Below are positions 41,159 to 48,999 of a DNA stretch of 60,531 nucleotides, piece after piece. The DNA is taken from contig CAZVFX010000029.1 in assembly GCA_964626565.1 (NCBI GenBank), forward strand, positions 1-60,531, read 5' to 3'. How positions within the stretch are numbered: position 1 is the stretch's first letter; the number at the start of each line of letters is the position of its first letter. Position numbers and translations under genes: made by a program. The DNA comes from CAZVFX01 sp964626565 (lineage in GTDB: Bacteria > Myxococcota_A > UBA9042 > CAIXZC01). Below the pieces are notes generated by a model. It was given only the letters and a program-made list of their open reading frames with translations, had not been told where the DNA came from and did no database searches.

Positions 41159-43279
41159 TTGAACGGGCCGCTCCTTAGATGCGACGATGGCTGGACGGTG
41201 ACTTGCACCAATTCCGATCCGAAACACCGGCGCTACCTGGAAACCATCTTCACCGTGGGCAACGGGCACGTCGCTACCCGGGGAGCGTGCCCCGAGTTGA
41301 CCGGCCGGGAGCACAGCCGCCCTGCGACCTATGTAGCCGGGTTGTTCGAGCATTCATCAGACCCCATGCAACCGCCCCGCTTGCTGACCCTGCCTGACTG
41401 GACCTCCCTCACAGTCCAGCGGGACGGCGAGGAATGGCCGGGGACAGACCTCGTCGACGGGTGGCGAGCAGTGATGGATCTCAAGCGAGGTCTGCTCGTC
41501 CGGACCTTCCAATGGATCGGCCCGGGCAATGAGAGAACCAAGGTCCGGGTGGCCCGCTTTGCCTCAATGACACACCCTGATCTGCTGTGCGAGCAATGGG
41601 ACCTGACCCCGCTCAACTGGTCCGGAACCCTGACCTTCCGTTCGACGACAAAGAATGAGGTCTGTCCCCAAGATCAGGCCGGCAGATACCTGATGGGGGA
41701 GACCCTGTCTGCCAAAGGGGCCGAGCCGGCCGGGCAGCTGACTCTGGACCTTTCGCAAGGCGAAACTTCGGCCCTGGATCGGTTGATCCGCATAATGGCC
41801 ATCGACCTTCGACGTTCCGGGGATCCTTCGGCTTCGCTCAGGATGACATCTTCGACCTCCGACTCCGAACCTCGGGGCCTGCCCGTGGATGAGCACGTCG
41901 CCTGTTGGGCGCGTTTCTGGGAAACCTCCGACATCCAGATCGAAGGCGATCCGGAATCCCAGTGGAAGGTGCGTTTCGCCCTTTTTCACCTGTGGCAGTG
42001 TGCTTGCGAGAATTCGGTCAACACCGACGCCAGCATAGGAGCGAGGGGGATTCACGGCGAAGGGTATAACGGCCACGTCTTCTGGGACACCGAGCTATAC
42101 ATGTTGCCCTTCTTCACATTGAACCATCCCGAGGTTGCCAAGGCCTTGCTGATGTACCGCCACCGACGATTACCCGCGGCGCGGGAGCGAGCAAAAGCGG
42201 ACGGCTGTACGGGCGCCCGGTTCCCGTGGGAGTCGGCGGACACGGGAGAGGAAGTCACCCCGCCCGCTTCCATTCGCCCCGACGGCACTTTCGAACCTAT
42301 CGCCACCGGCGAGCAGGAAATCCACATCACCGCGGATATCGCGTTCGCCGTGAACGAGTATATCCACGCAACGGGTGACAAACAGTTCGCCGCGCACGAA
42401 GGCGCCGAACTGTTGCTAAGCACCGCCGAGTTCTGGGTCTCCCGCCTCGAGGAGGAAGGCGATTGTCAGCGGTCAGAGACCAGCCACCAGCATGCCTCTC
42501 AGCCGTTCCTTCACGCCTCCACGCCTTCACGCCTCCACGCTCGCCCTTCCTTCCATATTTCAGGAGCCATGGGACCGGACGAATACCACGAAGCGGTGCG
42601 GGACAATGTGTTCACAAATGCGCTGGCAAAATGGAACATTCTCGTCGGGGCGGACGTGGGGACAGACCTTGATGACTGGCGGGCAAAAGCGCGGGCTATC
42701 GCCATCCCTTACGACGAGCAGCGGGGTCTGTATCCGCAATTTGACGGTTGGTTCGATCTGAACGATGGGCTCGATGATTGTGGGTATCGGAAGCAGGTGC
42801 GGCCCGGGGAAGCGAAAGACACCCAGATATTGAAGCAAGCGGATACGTTGCTTATTCTCCACCTGCTGCCCGAGATGGCCGACGCTGAATCACGGCGCCG
42901 GCATTACGACTACTACGCACCCCGCACCACCCATGAATCGTCGTTGAGCCCTTCCCTGCACGCGGTTTTCGCGGCTCAGGCGGGATACCCCGATCAAGCT
43001 TGGGATTTCTTTACCCGCGCCCTCAACCGAGACTTCTACGGTACGGAAGCTGACAATGATGGCGCCAGTGACGTGGGTGTGCATGCAGCCAACCTGGGCG
43101 GCATCTGGCAGGCGGTGGTGAGTGGGTTCGGGGGCCTGCGCTGGAACGGGGACAGACCTGTTTTGGAGCCGAGGTTGCCTTCCCATTGGAAAGCTCTGAC
43201 CTTCAACATTCTGTGGCGTGGTCGCCCGATGCGCTACCGGGTTACGAAAGACGGAGTGACTATCGAATCGCCAGTGTAG
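41159..43279 (+). CDS. GH65 glycoside hydrolase/phosphorylase with in-frame repeat insertions
   Basis: 706 aa from TTG 41159 after AGGGAGG (41144-41150). GH65 enzymes phosphorolyse or hydrolyse alpha-glucosides such as maltose, trehalose or kojibiose. Motifs: GNGHVATRGA, then GIHGEGYNGHVFWDTELYML, the general acid Glu475 in GAMGPDEYHE, KQADTLLIL and THESSLSPSLHA. Just before GAMGPDEYHE an extra segment (about residues 437-465, including HASQPFLHASTPSRLHAR) is encoded partly by a 16-bp tandem duplication. Another odd patch, SGDPSASLRMTSS near residue 221, is a repeat seen widely in bacterial DNA. Four exact copies of the 12-mer also lie within the gene. Convergent with a sugar ABC transporter (overlap 20 bp), which likely imports its substrate. 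Confidence 0.85.
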   Translation: MNGPLLRCDDGWTVTCTNSDPKHRRYLETIFTVGNGHVATRGACPELTGREHSRPATYVAGLFEHSSDPMQPPRLLTLPDWTSLTVQRDGEEWPGTDLVDGWRAVMDLKRGLLVRTFQWIGPGNERTKVRVARFASMTHPDLLCEQWDLTPLNWSGTLTFRSTTKNEVCPQDQAGRYLMGETLSAKGAEPAGQLTLDLSQGETSALDRLIRIMAIDLRRSGDPSASLRMTSSTSDSEPRGLPVDEHVACWARFWETSDIQIEGDPESQWKVRFALFHLWQCACENSVNTDASIGARGIHGEGYNGHVFWDTELYMLPFFTLNHPEVAKALLMYRHRRLPAARERAKADGCTGARFPWESADTGEEVTPPASIRPDGTFEPIATGEQEIHITADIAFAVNEYIHATGDKQFAAHEGAELLLSTAEFWVSRLEEEGDCQRSETSHQHASQPFLHASTPSRLHARPSFHISGAMGPDEYHEAVRDNVFTNALAKWNILVGADVGTDLDDWRAKARAIAIPYDEQRGLYPQFDGWFDLNDGLDDCGYRKQVRPGEAKDTQILKQADTLLILHLLPEMADAESRRRHYDYYAPRTTHESSLSPSLHAVFAAQAGYPDQAWDFFTRALNRDFYGTEADNDGASDVGVHAANLGGIWQAVVSGFGGLRWNGDRPVLEPRLPSHWKALTFNILWRGRPMRYRVTKDGVTIESPV
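41440..41451 (-). repeat. Dispersed 12-mer, inverted, inside GH65 gene
   Basis: Exact GGGGACAGACCT, encoding PGTDL. Confidence 0.7.
41658..41669 (+). repeat. Dispersed 12-mer, direct, inside GH65 gene
   Basis: Exact AGGTCTGTCCCC read GAG GTC TGT CCC, encoding EVCPQ, a third frame. Confidence 0.7.
41821..41848. repeat. Common short bacterial repeat (ATCCTTCGGCTTCGCTCAGGAT type)
   Basis: Bases 41823-41844 form ATCCT ... AGGAT ends around TCGGCTTCGCTC. This string, in slight variants, is familiar to me from unrelated bacterial genomes; that is recollection, not a search. Translated here as DPSASLRM within GH65. Confidence 0.5.
42511..42542. repeat. 16-bp tandem duplication inside GH65 gene
   Basis: TCACGCCTCCACGCCT followed by TCACGCCTCCACGCTC. 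Encodes part of a low-complexity insert just before the catalytic GPDEYH motif. Confidence 0.85.
42658..42669 (-). repeat. Dispersed 12-mer, inverted, inside GH65 gene
   Basis: Exact GGGGACAGACCT, encoding VGTDL. Confidence 0.7.
43148..43159 (-). repeat. Dispersed 12-mer, inverted, inside GH65 gene
   Basis: Exact GGGGACAGACCT read GGG GAC AGA CCT, encoding GDRP, a different frame from the other inverted copies. Confidence 0.7.
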
Positions 43280-44351
43280 AATCCTTCTCGAACAGGTGCA
43301 GATGGTCGTCGTCGATGACGAACCGTTCGTTGGTACCGACGCTCACCTCTGAGTTGGCGGGGAGGCGGGCGACCAGGTTGCGGTCGCCAAGGGAAAGATA
43401 GCAGACAATTTCATTGCCCCTGGGTTCGACAACCTCGACCTTGGCGGCAAACGAACCCGGCGGGTTCTCTTCTCCCGGCTGCAAGGAGATGTGTTCCGGG
43501 CGAATTCCGAGGATCACCTTCTTCGAACCCCTGGTCTTGACTGCGCCTTCCAATCTCCGGGGCACCGGAACATCCAGCCCCGGGGCCGTGAATTGCAGTT
43601 GCAAGTCCCCGGAAAGGTCCCCCTCGAACATGTTCATGGCAGGGCTGCCGATAAAGGTGGCCACAAAGGTGTTGGCCGGTTGGCTGTACAGTTCCATTGG
43701 CGGGGCCACCTGCTGCAGAACACCGTGGTTGATCACCGCGATGCGATCCCCCATGGTCATCGCTTCAACCTGGTCGTGGGTAACGTAGAACGTGGTTACT
43801 TTTAGGGTCTGGTGCAGTTTTCCGAGTTCCATGCGCATGTGGACGCGAAGTTTGGCGTCCAGGTTCGACAGCGGCTCGTCCATGAGGAACACTGCCGGAT
43901 TACGTACGATGGCTCGTCCCAACGCCACCCTTTGGCGCTGTCCGCCGCTCATCTGGCGAGGTGTGCGGTACAGAAGATCCGTAATCCCCAACATCTCCGC
44001 TGTTTTCTCTACCCGCTCTGCGATTTCGGCCTTGGGCACCTTGGCGAGTTTCAGGGCAAACGCCATATTGTCGAACACCTTCATGTGCGGGTAGAGCGCA
44101 TAGGATTGAAACACCATCGCGACGTCCCGGTTTTTAGCCGCCACCCGGGTCACGTCCCGTTCCCCGATGTACAGTTTTCCCGACGACACGCTTTCCAGGC
44201 CGGCGATCATGCGCAGCGCAGTGGACTTGCCGCACCCCGAGGGTCCAACCAGCACAAGAAATTCTCGATCTTGTACGGTGAGGTTAAGATCCTTGACGAC
44301 CTCGTTGTCGCCATAACGCTTGTAGATGTTTTCGAATACTACTTTCGCCAT
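43260..44351 (-). CDS. Sugar ABC transporter ATP-binding protein (UgpC/MsmK/MalK type)
   Basis: 363 aa. Walker A GPSGCGKST, Q-loop VFQSYALYPH, signature MSGGQRQRVALGRAI, Walker B VFLMDEPLSNLDA, H-loop YVTHDQ, and a C-terminal TOBE/OB regulatory domain with the GIRPEHI motif. Energises the two permeases encoded upstream. It starts 4 bp after the permease stop and is last in the operon, so the order is binding protein, permease, permease, ATPase. The C-terminal codons overlap the end of the GH65 gene on the other strand. Confidence 0.92.
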   Translation of the reverse strand: MAKVVFENIYKRYGDNEVVKDLNLTVQDREFLVLVGPSGCGKSTALRMIAGLESVSSGKLYIGERDVTRVAAKNRDVAMVFQSYALYPHMKVFDNMAFALKLAKVPKAEIAERVEKTAEMLGITDLLYRTPRQMSGGQRQRVALGRAIVRNPAVFLMDEPLSNLDAKLRVHMRMELGKLHQTLKVTTFYVTHDQVEAMTMGDRIAVINHGVLQQVAPPMELYSQPANTFVATFIGSPAMNMFEGDLSGDLQLQFTAPGLDVPVPRRLEGAVKTRGSKKVILGIRPEHISLQPGEENPPGSFAAKVEVVEPRGNEIVCYLSLGDRNLVARLPANSEVSVGTNERFVIDDDHLHLFEKDSTLAIR

Positions 44352-44355
44352 TGGC

Positions 44356-45213
44356 TTATCCCTTCAGTCCCGTGTGGGCTATTCCCTCTACGAAATAGCG
44401 CTGGAGGAACAGGTACAGAATCGCGACCGGCGCGATAATGAGCACCGAGGCGGCCATGAGCACCGGCCAGTCGGTGAAATACTCTCCCCGGAACATAGCC
44501 AGTCCGATGGGCAGGGTGGAAAGGCCCGGGTCGCTGACAATAATCAGCGGCATCATGAAGCTGTTCCAGTTTCCCAGAAAGGTAAAGATCACGAGTGCGG
44601 CCAGCGCGGGCCTCGCCAGGGGGAGGATGATGTTCCAGAAGATGCGGAACCGGGAGCAACCGTCCAGCATGGCCGCTTCTTCAAGCTCCGCCGGCACAGA
44701 TTCGAAGAACTGCTTCATCAGGAACAGCCCGAAGGAACCTGCCATGAACGGGATGATGAGGCCGCCGTAGCTGTTGGTAAGCCCCACTCCCTGCAGGATC
44801 CGGAACACCGGAATCATGGTGATCTGAGCCGGGATCATCATGGTGGCCAGGATGATGGTGAAGATCACCTTGCGACCCGGGAATTTTATGCGGGCCAGTG
44901 CGTACCCACCCATTGAGCAAAACAGAATGTTGGCCAGAGTCACCACCGTGGCAACAAAAAACGAGTTCCAGAACCAACGGGGGAACGGCACGTCGGTGAG
45001 CACCGTGCGGTATGCGTCCAGCGTCGGCTTGTCCGGGATGAACTGGGGCGGCCACTGGTGGACGTCTCCCGACGCCTTCAGCGACGTTGATAGCGACCAC
45101 AAGAACGGAATGAACATGGCCAGCGCCAACCCGATGAGCACCGCGTAGCTGAAGATCTTGATCGTCATCCTCAGCCAATACGGCATCTCTCCCGGGTATC
45201 GTTCCGCGCTCAT
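44356..45213 (-). CDS. Sugar ABC transporter permease, MalG-like
   Basis: 285 aa from ATG 45213, coupled by ATGA to the preceding permease; a frame running to 45429 is antisense-free but overlaps the previous gene and is rejected. Six membrane spans. EAA loop: EEAAMLDGCSRFRIFWNIILPLARP. C-terminal end GIAHTGLKG is the usual MalG-family finish. Forms the channel with the MalF-like partner. Confidence 0.9.
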   Translation of the reverse strand: MSAERYPGEMPYWLRMTIKIFSYAVLIGLALAMFIPFLWSLSTSLKASGDVHQWPPQFIPDKPTLDAYRTVLTDVPFPRWFWNSFFVATVVTLANILFCSMGGYALARIKFPGRKVIFTIILATMMIPAQITMIPVFRILQGVGLTNSYGGLIIPFMAGSFGLFLMKQFFESVPAELEEAAMLDGCSRFRIFWNIILPLARPALAALVIFTFLGNWNSFMMPLIIVSDPGLSTLPIGLAMFRGEYFTDWPVLMAASVLIIAPVAILYLFLQRYFVEGIAHTGLKG

Positions 45214-46115
45214 TTCTGTTCCCCCCCGATCACCTTCTGCTGGAACAGAGTGACCGCAAAAATCACCAGGAACAGCACAAACGCCGCGGCGCACGCATAC
45301 CCCATTTCGAAACGCGTGAAGCCGGTCTTGTAGATGAAGAACACCGCGGTGAGGGTCGAATTCACGGGGCCGCCTCCTCCTCCCGAAGCGACGAACGCCT
45401 GGTCGAAGATTTGGAAGCAGCCGATGCATCCCATGACCACCACGAAAAAGATGGTGGGTTTCACCAGGGGAACGGTGACGTGGAAGAAGGTCTGGACCGG
45501 GCTTGCCCCGTCCAGTTCCGCGGCTTCGTATACCTGGCCCGGGACCCCCTGTAGGCCGGCAAGAAAGATCACCGTCATGGTTCCCAGGGTCGTCCAGATG
45601 TTGAGGCCCATGATCGCTTTCAACGCGTACGCCGGGTCCCCCAGCCAGTTAGGGCCTTCGATACCAACCCATGTCAATGCATAATTGAGCAGGCCGGTGG
45701 TGTTAAAAATCCACATGAAGATGATGGTGATGACAACTGAAGAAGTGATGGACGGAAAGTAGAAGGCTGCCCGGAAGAACGCCCTTCCCATGAGTTTCTG
45801 GTTGAGGATTGCCGCAATGACCAGGGACAGAAACGTCTGGATGGGCACGACCCAGAAAGTGTACACCGCGGTGTTCCACAGTGCGATGTGGAATTCATCG
45901 TCGAACAGCAGTTGCAGGTAGTTGCCAAGGCCCACCCAGGGCATGCGGTCCGGCTCCAGTGCGGACCACTCGTGGAAGCTGAGCCAGAACGACCAGGCCA
46001 CGGGAATGAGCACGAAGACCAGCATGAGGACTACGACGGGCAGCAGAAACGTATAGCCGGCCAGGGTTTCCCCTGCCTGGCCGTCTTGTCCGCCGCTCTT
46101 TCGCCCAAACGCCAT
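45210..46115 (-). CDS. Sugar ABC transporter permease, MalF-like
   Basis: 301 aa. Six membrane spans with typical YTFLLPVVVLMLVFVLIPV start, WVGLGNYLQLL segment, and EAA loop YEAAELDGASPVQTFFHVTV. Of the shorter (UgpA-like) form without the extra periplasmic domain of E. coli MalF. It begins 8 bp after the binding-protein stop. Confidence 0.9.
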   Translation of the reverse strand: MAFGRKSGGQDGQAGETLAGYTFLLPVVVLMLVFVLIPVAWSFWLSFHEWSALEPDRMPWVGLGNYLQLLFDDEFHIALWNTAVYTFWVVPIQTFLSLVIAAILNQKLMGRAFFRAAFYFPSITSSVVITIIFMWIFNTTGLLNYALTWVGIEGPNWLGDPAYALKAIMGLNIWTTLGTMTVIFLAGLQGVPGQVYEAAELDGASPVQTFFHVTVPLVKPTIFFVVVMGCIGCFQIFDQAFVASGGGGGPVNSTLTAVFFIYKTGFTRFEMGYACAAAFVLFLVIFAVTLFQQKVIGGEQK

Positions 46116-46123
46116 CTTCCCTC

Positions 46124-47356
46124 TTAGTCTCTCCTGCGCGTATGGTCGAGAATCCGATTGCCACGAACTGACATATCCGACAGTGCGTCATCGATACTCA
46201 TGGTGCCTAAGAAAACCGCTTCCAGGTCGAGGTTGCACCTGTCTTTGGCCTTGGTGAAACGATAGGTAAATTGCCAGGGACGGGCGTACTCAATGCCTGC
46301 GGCCAACGCCTGCCAATGGGCTGCGTTGGGCCCTTCCAGCATTTGCCCCGGTACCGACTTTCTTGAAGGCAGAGCGAGGCCCAGAGATGTCCACGCCTGC
46401 ATCCCTTTCTTCCCTGCCAGGTATCTCAACACCGACCACGCACCTGCACTGTTCCGGCTAGCCTTTGGGATCACAAAGGCGACGGTGAACGCCAGGTTTG
46501 AGCGGTGTTTGTGCATGGGCAGTTCGACGATGCCGAAGTCTACTTCGGCGTAGCCGCGATTGAGGGAAGGGATCATCCATCCGCCTTCGATGGCCATGGC
46601 AACCAGGCCCCTTCCGAAGGCTTCGCCGGCCCAGGTGGCGCCTACCTGATCCGGGCGGACGGCCACACCCTTGCGCACCAGCCCCATGTAGAACTCCAAC
46701 GCTTCCTTCGCCTCTGGCGAGTCCACCACTATCTTCTCTCCCTCAGGGTCAAGGAATTCGCCGCCGGCTTGATACAGAAAAGGCAGCCACCGGGCCAGGT
46801 CCGGGCTGAGGCACAAGCCGTACCGACCCTTATCCTTGTCGGTGAGAAGTTCAGCCGCGACCTGCAGTTCTCCCCAGGTGGTGGGCGGTTCGAGGCCCGC
46901 TTCGGCGAATATCTCTTTGTGATAGAACAGGCCCAACGTGTTGTAGTCTTTGGGAAGGCCGTACAACTTCCCTTCATATCGAAATGCGTCGAGGAGTTGC
47001 GGGTGAAAATCATCCAGGTCGATGCCGTCCCGGGCGACAAGATCGTCCAGGGGCATAAGCACCCCCGCGGCCATCAAGTCCGGTGCGTCTACGTCCGCCA
47101 GGGTAAAAAGGTCGGGAGGTGAACCGGCCGCGATGCGGGTCTGAATGAGGGTCATGTAGGTGCCGCTGATGGGCTCGTATTTCACGTCCCATTCGGGATG
47201 GGCTTTGGCGAACTGCTGCAGCACGGTGCGAACCAGTTCCGGTTCTCCCGGAGACATGGACGTAACGAACCGCACCACGTTGGGTGCGTCCTCTTTGCGG
47301 CAGGAAGGAAGCAATAGAAACAACGCCAGCAGAATGTGCAGTCCCATGGCTCTCAT
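46124..47356 (-). CDS. Sugar ABC transporter substrate-binding lipoprotein
   Basis: 410 aa from ATG 47356 (AGGATCG upstream; ATG 47347 is an alternative); the frame to 47479 crosses a region without coding pattern. Lipobox LLPSC. Type 1 extracellular solute-binding fold: VVRFVTSMSPGEPELVRTVL, GSPPDLFTLADVDAPDL, GKLYGLPKDYNTLGLFYHKEIF, PPTTWGELQVAAELLTDK, MAIEGGWMI. Usual length. Probably delivers an alpha-glucoside or other oligosaccharide to the adjacent permeases, in line with GH65 next door. Divergent from the BCCT operon. Confidence 0.9.
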   Translation of the reverse strand: MRAMGLHILLALFLLLPSCRKEDAPNVVRFVTSMSPGEPELVRTVLQQFAKAHPEWDVKYEPISGTYMTLIQTRIAAGSPPDLFTLADVDAPDLMAAGVLMPLDDLVARDGIDLDDFHPQLLDAFRYEGKLYGLPKDYNTLGLFYHKEIFAEAGLEPPTTWGELQVAAELLTDKDKGRYGLCLSPDLARWLPFLYQAGGEFLDPEGEKIVVDSPEAKEALEFYMGLVRKGVAVRPDQVGATWAGEAFGRGLVAMAIEGGWMIPSLNRGYAEVDFGIVELPMHKHRSNLAFTVAFVIPKASRNSAGAWSVLRYLAGKKGMQAWTSLGLALPSRKSVPGQMLEGPNAAHWQALAAGIEYARPWQFTYRFTKAKDRCNLDLEAVFLGTMSIDDALSDMSVRGNRILDHTRRRD

Positions 47357-47411
47357 GATGTCATCGATCCTAGCAGCCGGGGGCGCCGAAAACAAGGGCC
47401 GCATAGGCAGC

Positions 47412-47440
47412 TTGATCCCCCCACTGTCGTCTGTTACAAA
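47412..47440 (+). promoter_or_regulatory. Candidate promoter with extended -10 for the BCCT operon
   Basis: TTGATC (47412-47417), 17-bp spacer, TACAAA (47435-47440) preceded by TGT, giving TGnTACAAA. Predicted start near 47447, 44 bp before ATG 47491. Confidence 0.45.
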
Positions 47441-47490
47441 TGGATGGGGAGCGCTTGTCGAGTTTTGCAATCTATGCATGCGGGAGGTGC

Positions 47491-48999
47491 ATGAGGAAGC
47501 TACTGAAGGGTCGTGTGTTGTTCCTGTTCTCCTTGCTGCTCTGCGCGGTTGTTGCAGTGTGGGGCATTGTCGACCCCGACAATCTAGGTCGTGTGGCCTC
47601 TGTGCTTACCGGCTCAGCGTTTGGTGCGTTGAGCTGGTTCTTCATGGCCTCGGTAACTCTCTTTCTTCTCGTCTGTGTCTGGGTAGCGTTGAGCAAGTAC
47701 GGCAAGCTGACCTTGGGGGTTGATGGGGAAGATCCTGAGTTCTCCACTTTCTCCTGGCTGGCCATGCTTTTCGCGGCTGGAATGGGTGTTGGTCTCCTCT
47801 TCTGGGGCGTCGCAGAGCCCATGATGCACTACATCCACCCACCGGTGGAGTCGGCTGCGTCCCCCGATGCGGCCCGGCGGGCCATGGTGCTCACCAACTT
47901 CCACTGGGGTCTCCACGCCTGGGCGGTTTACGCGATGGCGGGCCTCGTGGTCGCATATTTCGGTTTTCGCAAGGGCGCGCCCGCCCTTCCCGGCGCGCCG
48001 CTGAGGGTCGTCTTCACCGGTCGCTGGGTGGGACCAACCGCGACAACCGCGGACTTCATCGGCGTTCTGGCCGTCGCCACCGGGGTGGCCGGCTCTCTGG
48101 GCATGGGTATTCTCCAAATCCAGTCGGGAATGAACGCGCTCACCGGAGTCTCCGGCGATTCACTAGTTGTCTCGACCATCATACTGCTGGTGCTTTTCGC
48201 GGCCTACATGCTCTCTGCCTCCACGGGCCTGGACAAAGGGATCAGGATTCTCAGTAACACCAACATCGTCATCGCCATTCTCCTGATGATGTTTGTGCTT
48301 TTCGCCGGTCCTACCGCTTTCCTGCTGGACGGATTTGTCACCGCGGTTGGCGACTACGTCAGTTCTCTGCCCAGTATCTCCATGCGTTTGTTCCCGTATC
48401 GGGACCTGGACCAGTGGACCCGGGACTGGACCCTTACCTACTTCATCTGGTGGATCGCCTGGGCCCCGTTCGTCGGAGTTTTCATCGCCAGGATCAGCCG
48501 GGGGCGAACCATTCGGGAGTACGTAATTGGAGTGCTCCTGGCCCCTACGGTTTTCTCCGCGTTGTGGTTTGCCGTGTTCGGCGGTACCGCGTTGCACGAG
48601 GAGATGTTCGGGCTGGGCGGCCTCGCTGATCTGGTCACCGAGGATGTCACGGTGGCTGTCTTCACCATGTTCGAGCGACTGCCTCTCACCGCGGTGTTGG
48701 GCTGGACCGCAGTTCTGCTTATTTTTGTCTTCCTGGTCACGAGCGCGGACAGCGCGACCTTCGTCTTGGGCATGCTTACCGGTGCTGGTACGCTGAATCC
48801 TTCCACTTCCCGTAAGATCTCATGGGGCGTGGTGCTGGCAGCTATGGCTGCTGCAATGGTCTTCACCGGCAACATCCCGTCCTTGAGAGCCGTGGTTGTG
48901 GCAGGAGCCGTGCCCTTCACTTTCATCATGTTGATGCAGGTCGCCGCGTTCATAAGGGCGCTAAGGCAGGAAGGTCCGCCCGGGGAGGTGGAGCCATGA
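47491..48999 (+). CDS. BCCT-family (betaine/carnitine/choline) transporter
   Basis: 502 aa from ATG 47491 after GGGAGG; the frame to 47440 is not favoured. Twelve membrane spans. The BCCT signature RDWTLTYFIWWIAWAPFVG followed by FIARISRGRTIREYV is present, as is LFAAGMGVGLLFWGVAEP. BCCT carriers import quaternary amines as osmoprotectants or carbon sources with Na+ or H+. Its stop overlaps the next start (ATGA), tying it to a periplasmic binding protein, which is unusual because BCCT carriers normally need none. Confidence 0.92.
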   Translation: MRKLLKGRVLFLFSLLLCAVVAVWGIVDPDNLGRVASVLTGSAFGALSWFFMASVTLFLLVCVWVALSKYGKLTLGVDGEDPEFSTFSWLAMLFAAGMGVGLLFWGVAEPMMHYIHPPVESAASPDAARRAMVLTNFHWGLHAWAVYAMAGLVVAYFGFRKGAPALPGAPLRVVFTGRWVGPTATTADFIGVLAVATGVAGSLGMGILQIQSGMNALTGVSGDSLVVSTIILLVLFAAYMLSASTGLDKGIRILSNTNIVIAILLMMFVLFAGPTAFLLDGFVTAVGDYVSSLPSISMRLFPYRDLDQWTRDWTLTYFIWWIAWAPFVGVFIARISRGRTIREYVIGVLLAPTVFSALWFAVFGGTALHEEMFGLGGLADLVTEDVTVAVFTMFERLPLTAVLGWTAVLLIFVFLVTSADSATFVLGMLTGAGTLNPSTSRKISWGVVLAAMAAAMVFTGNIPSLRAVVVAGAVPFTFIMLMQVAAFIRALRQEGPPGEVEP

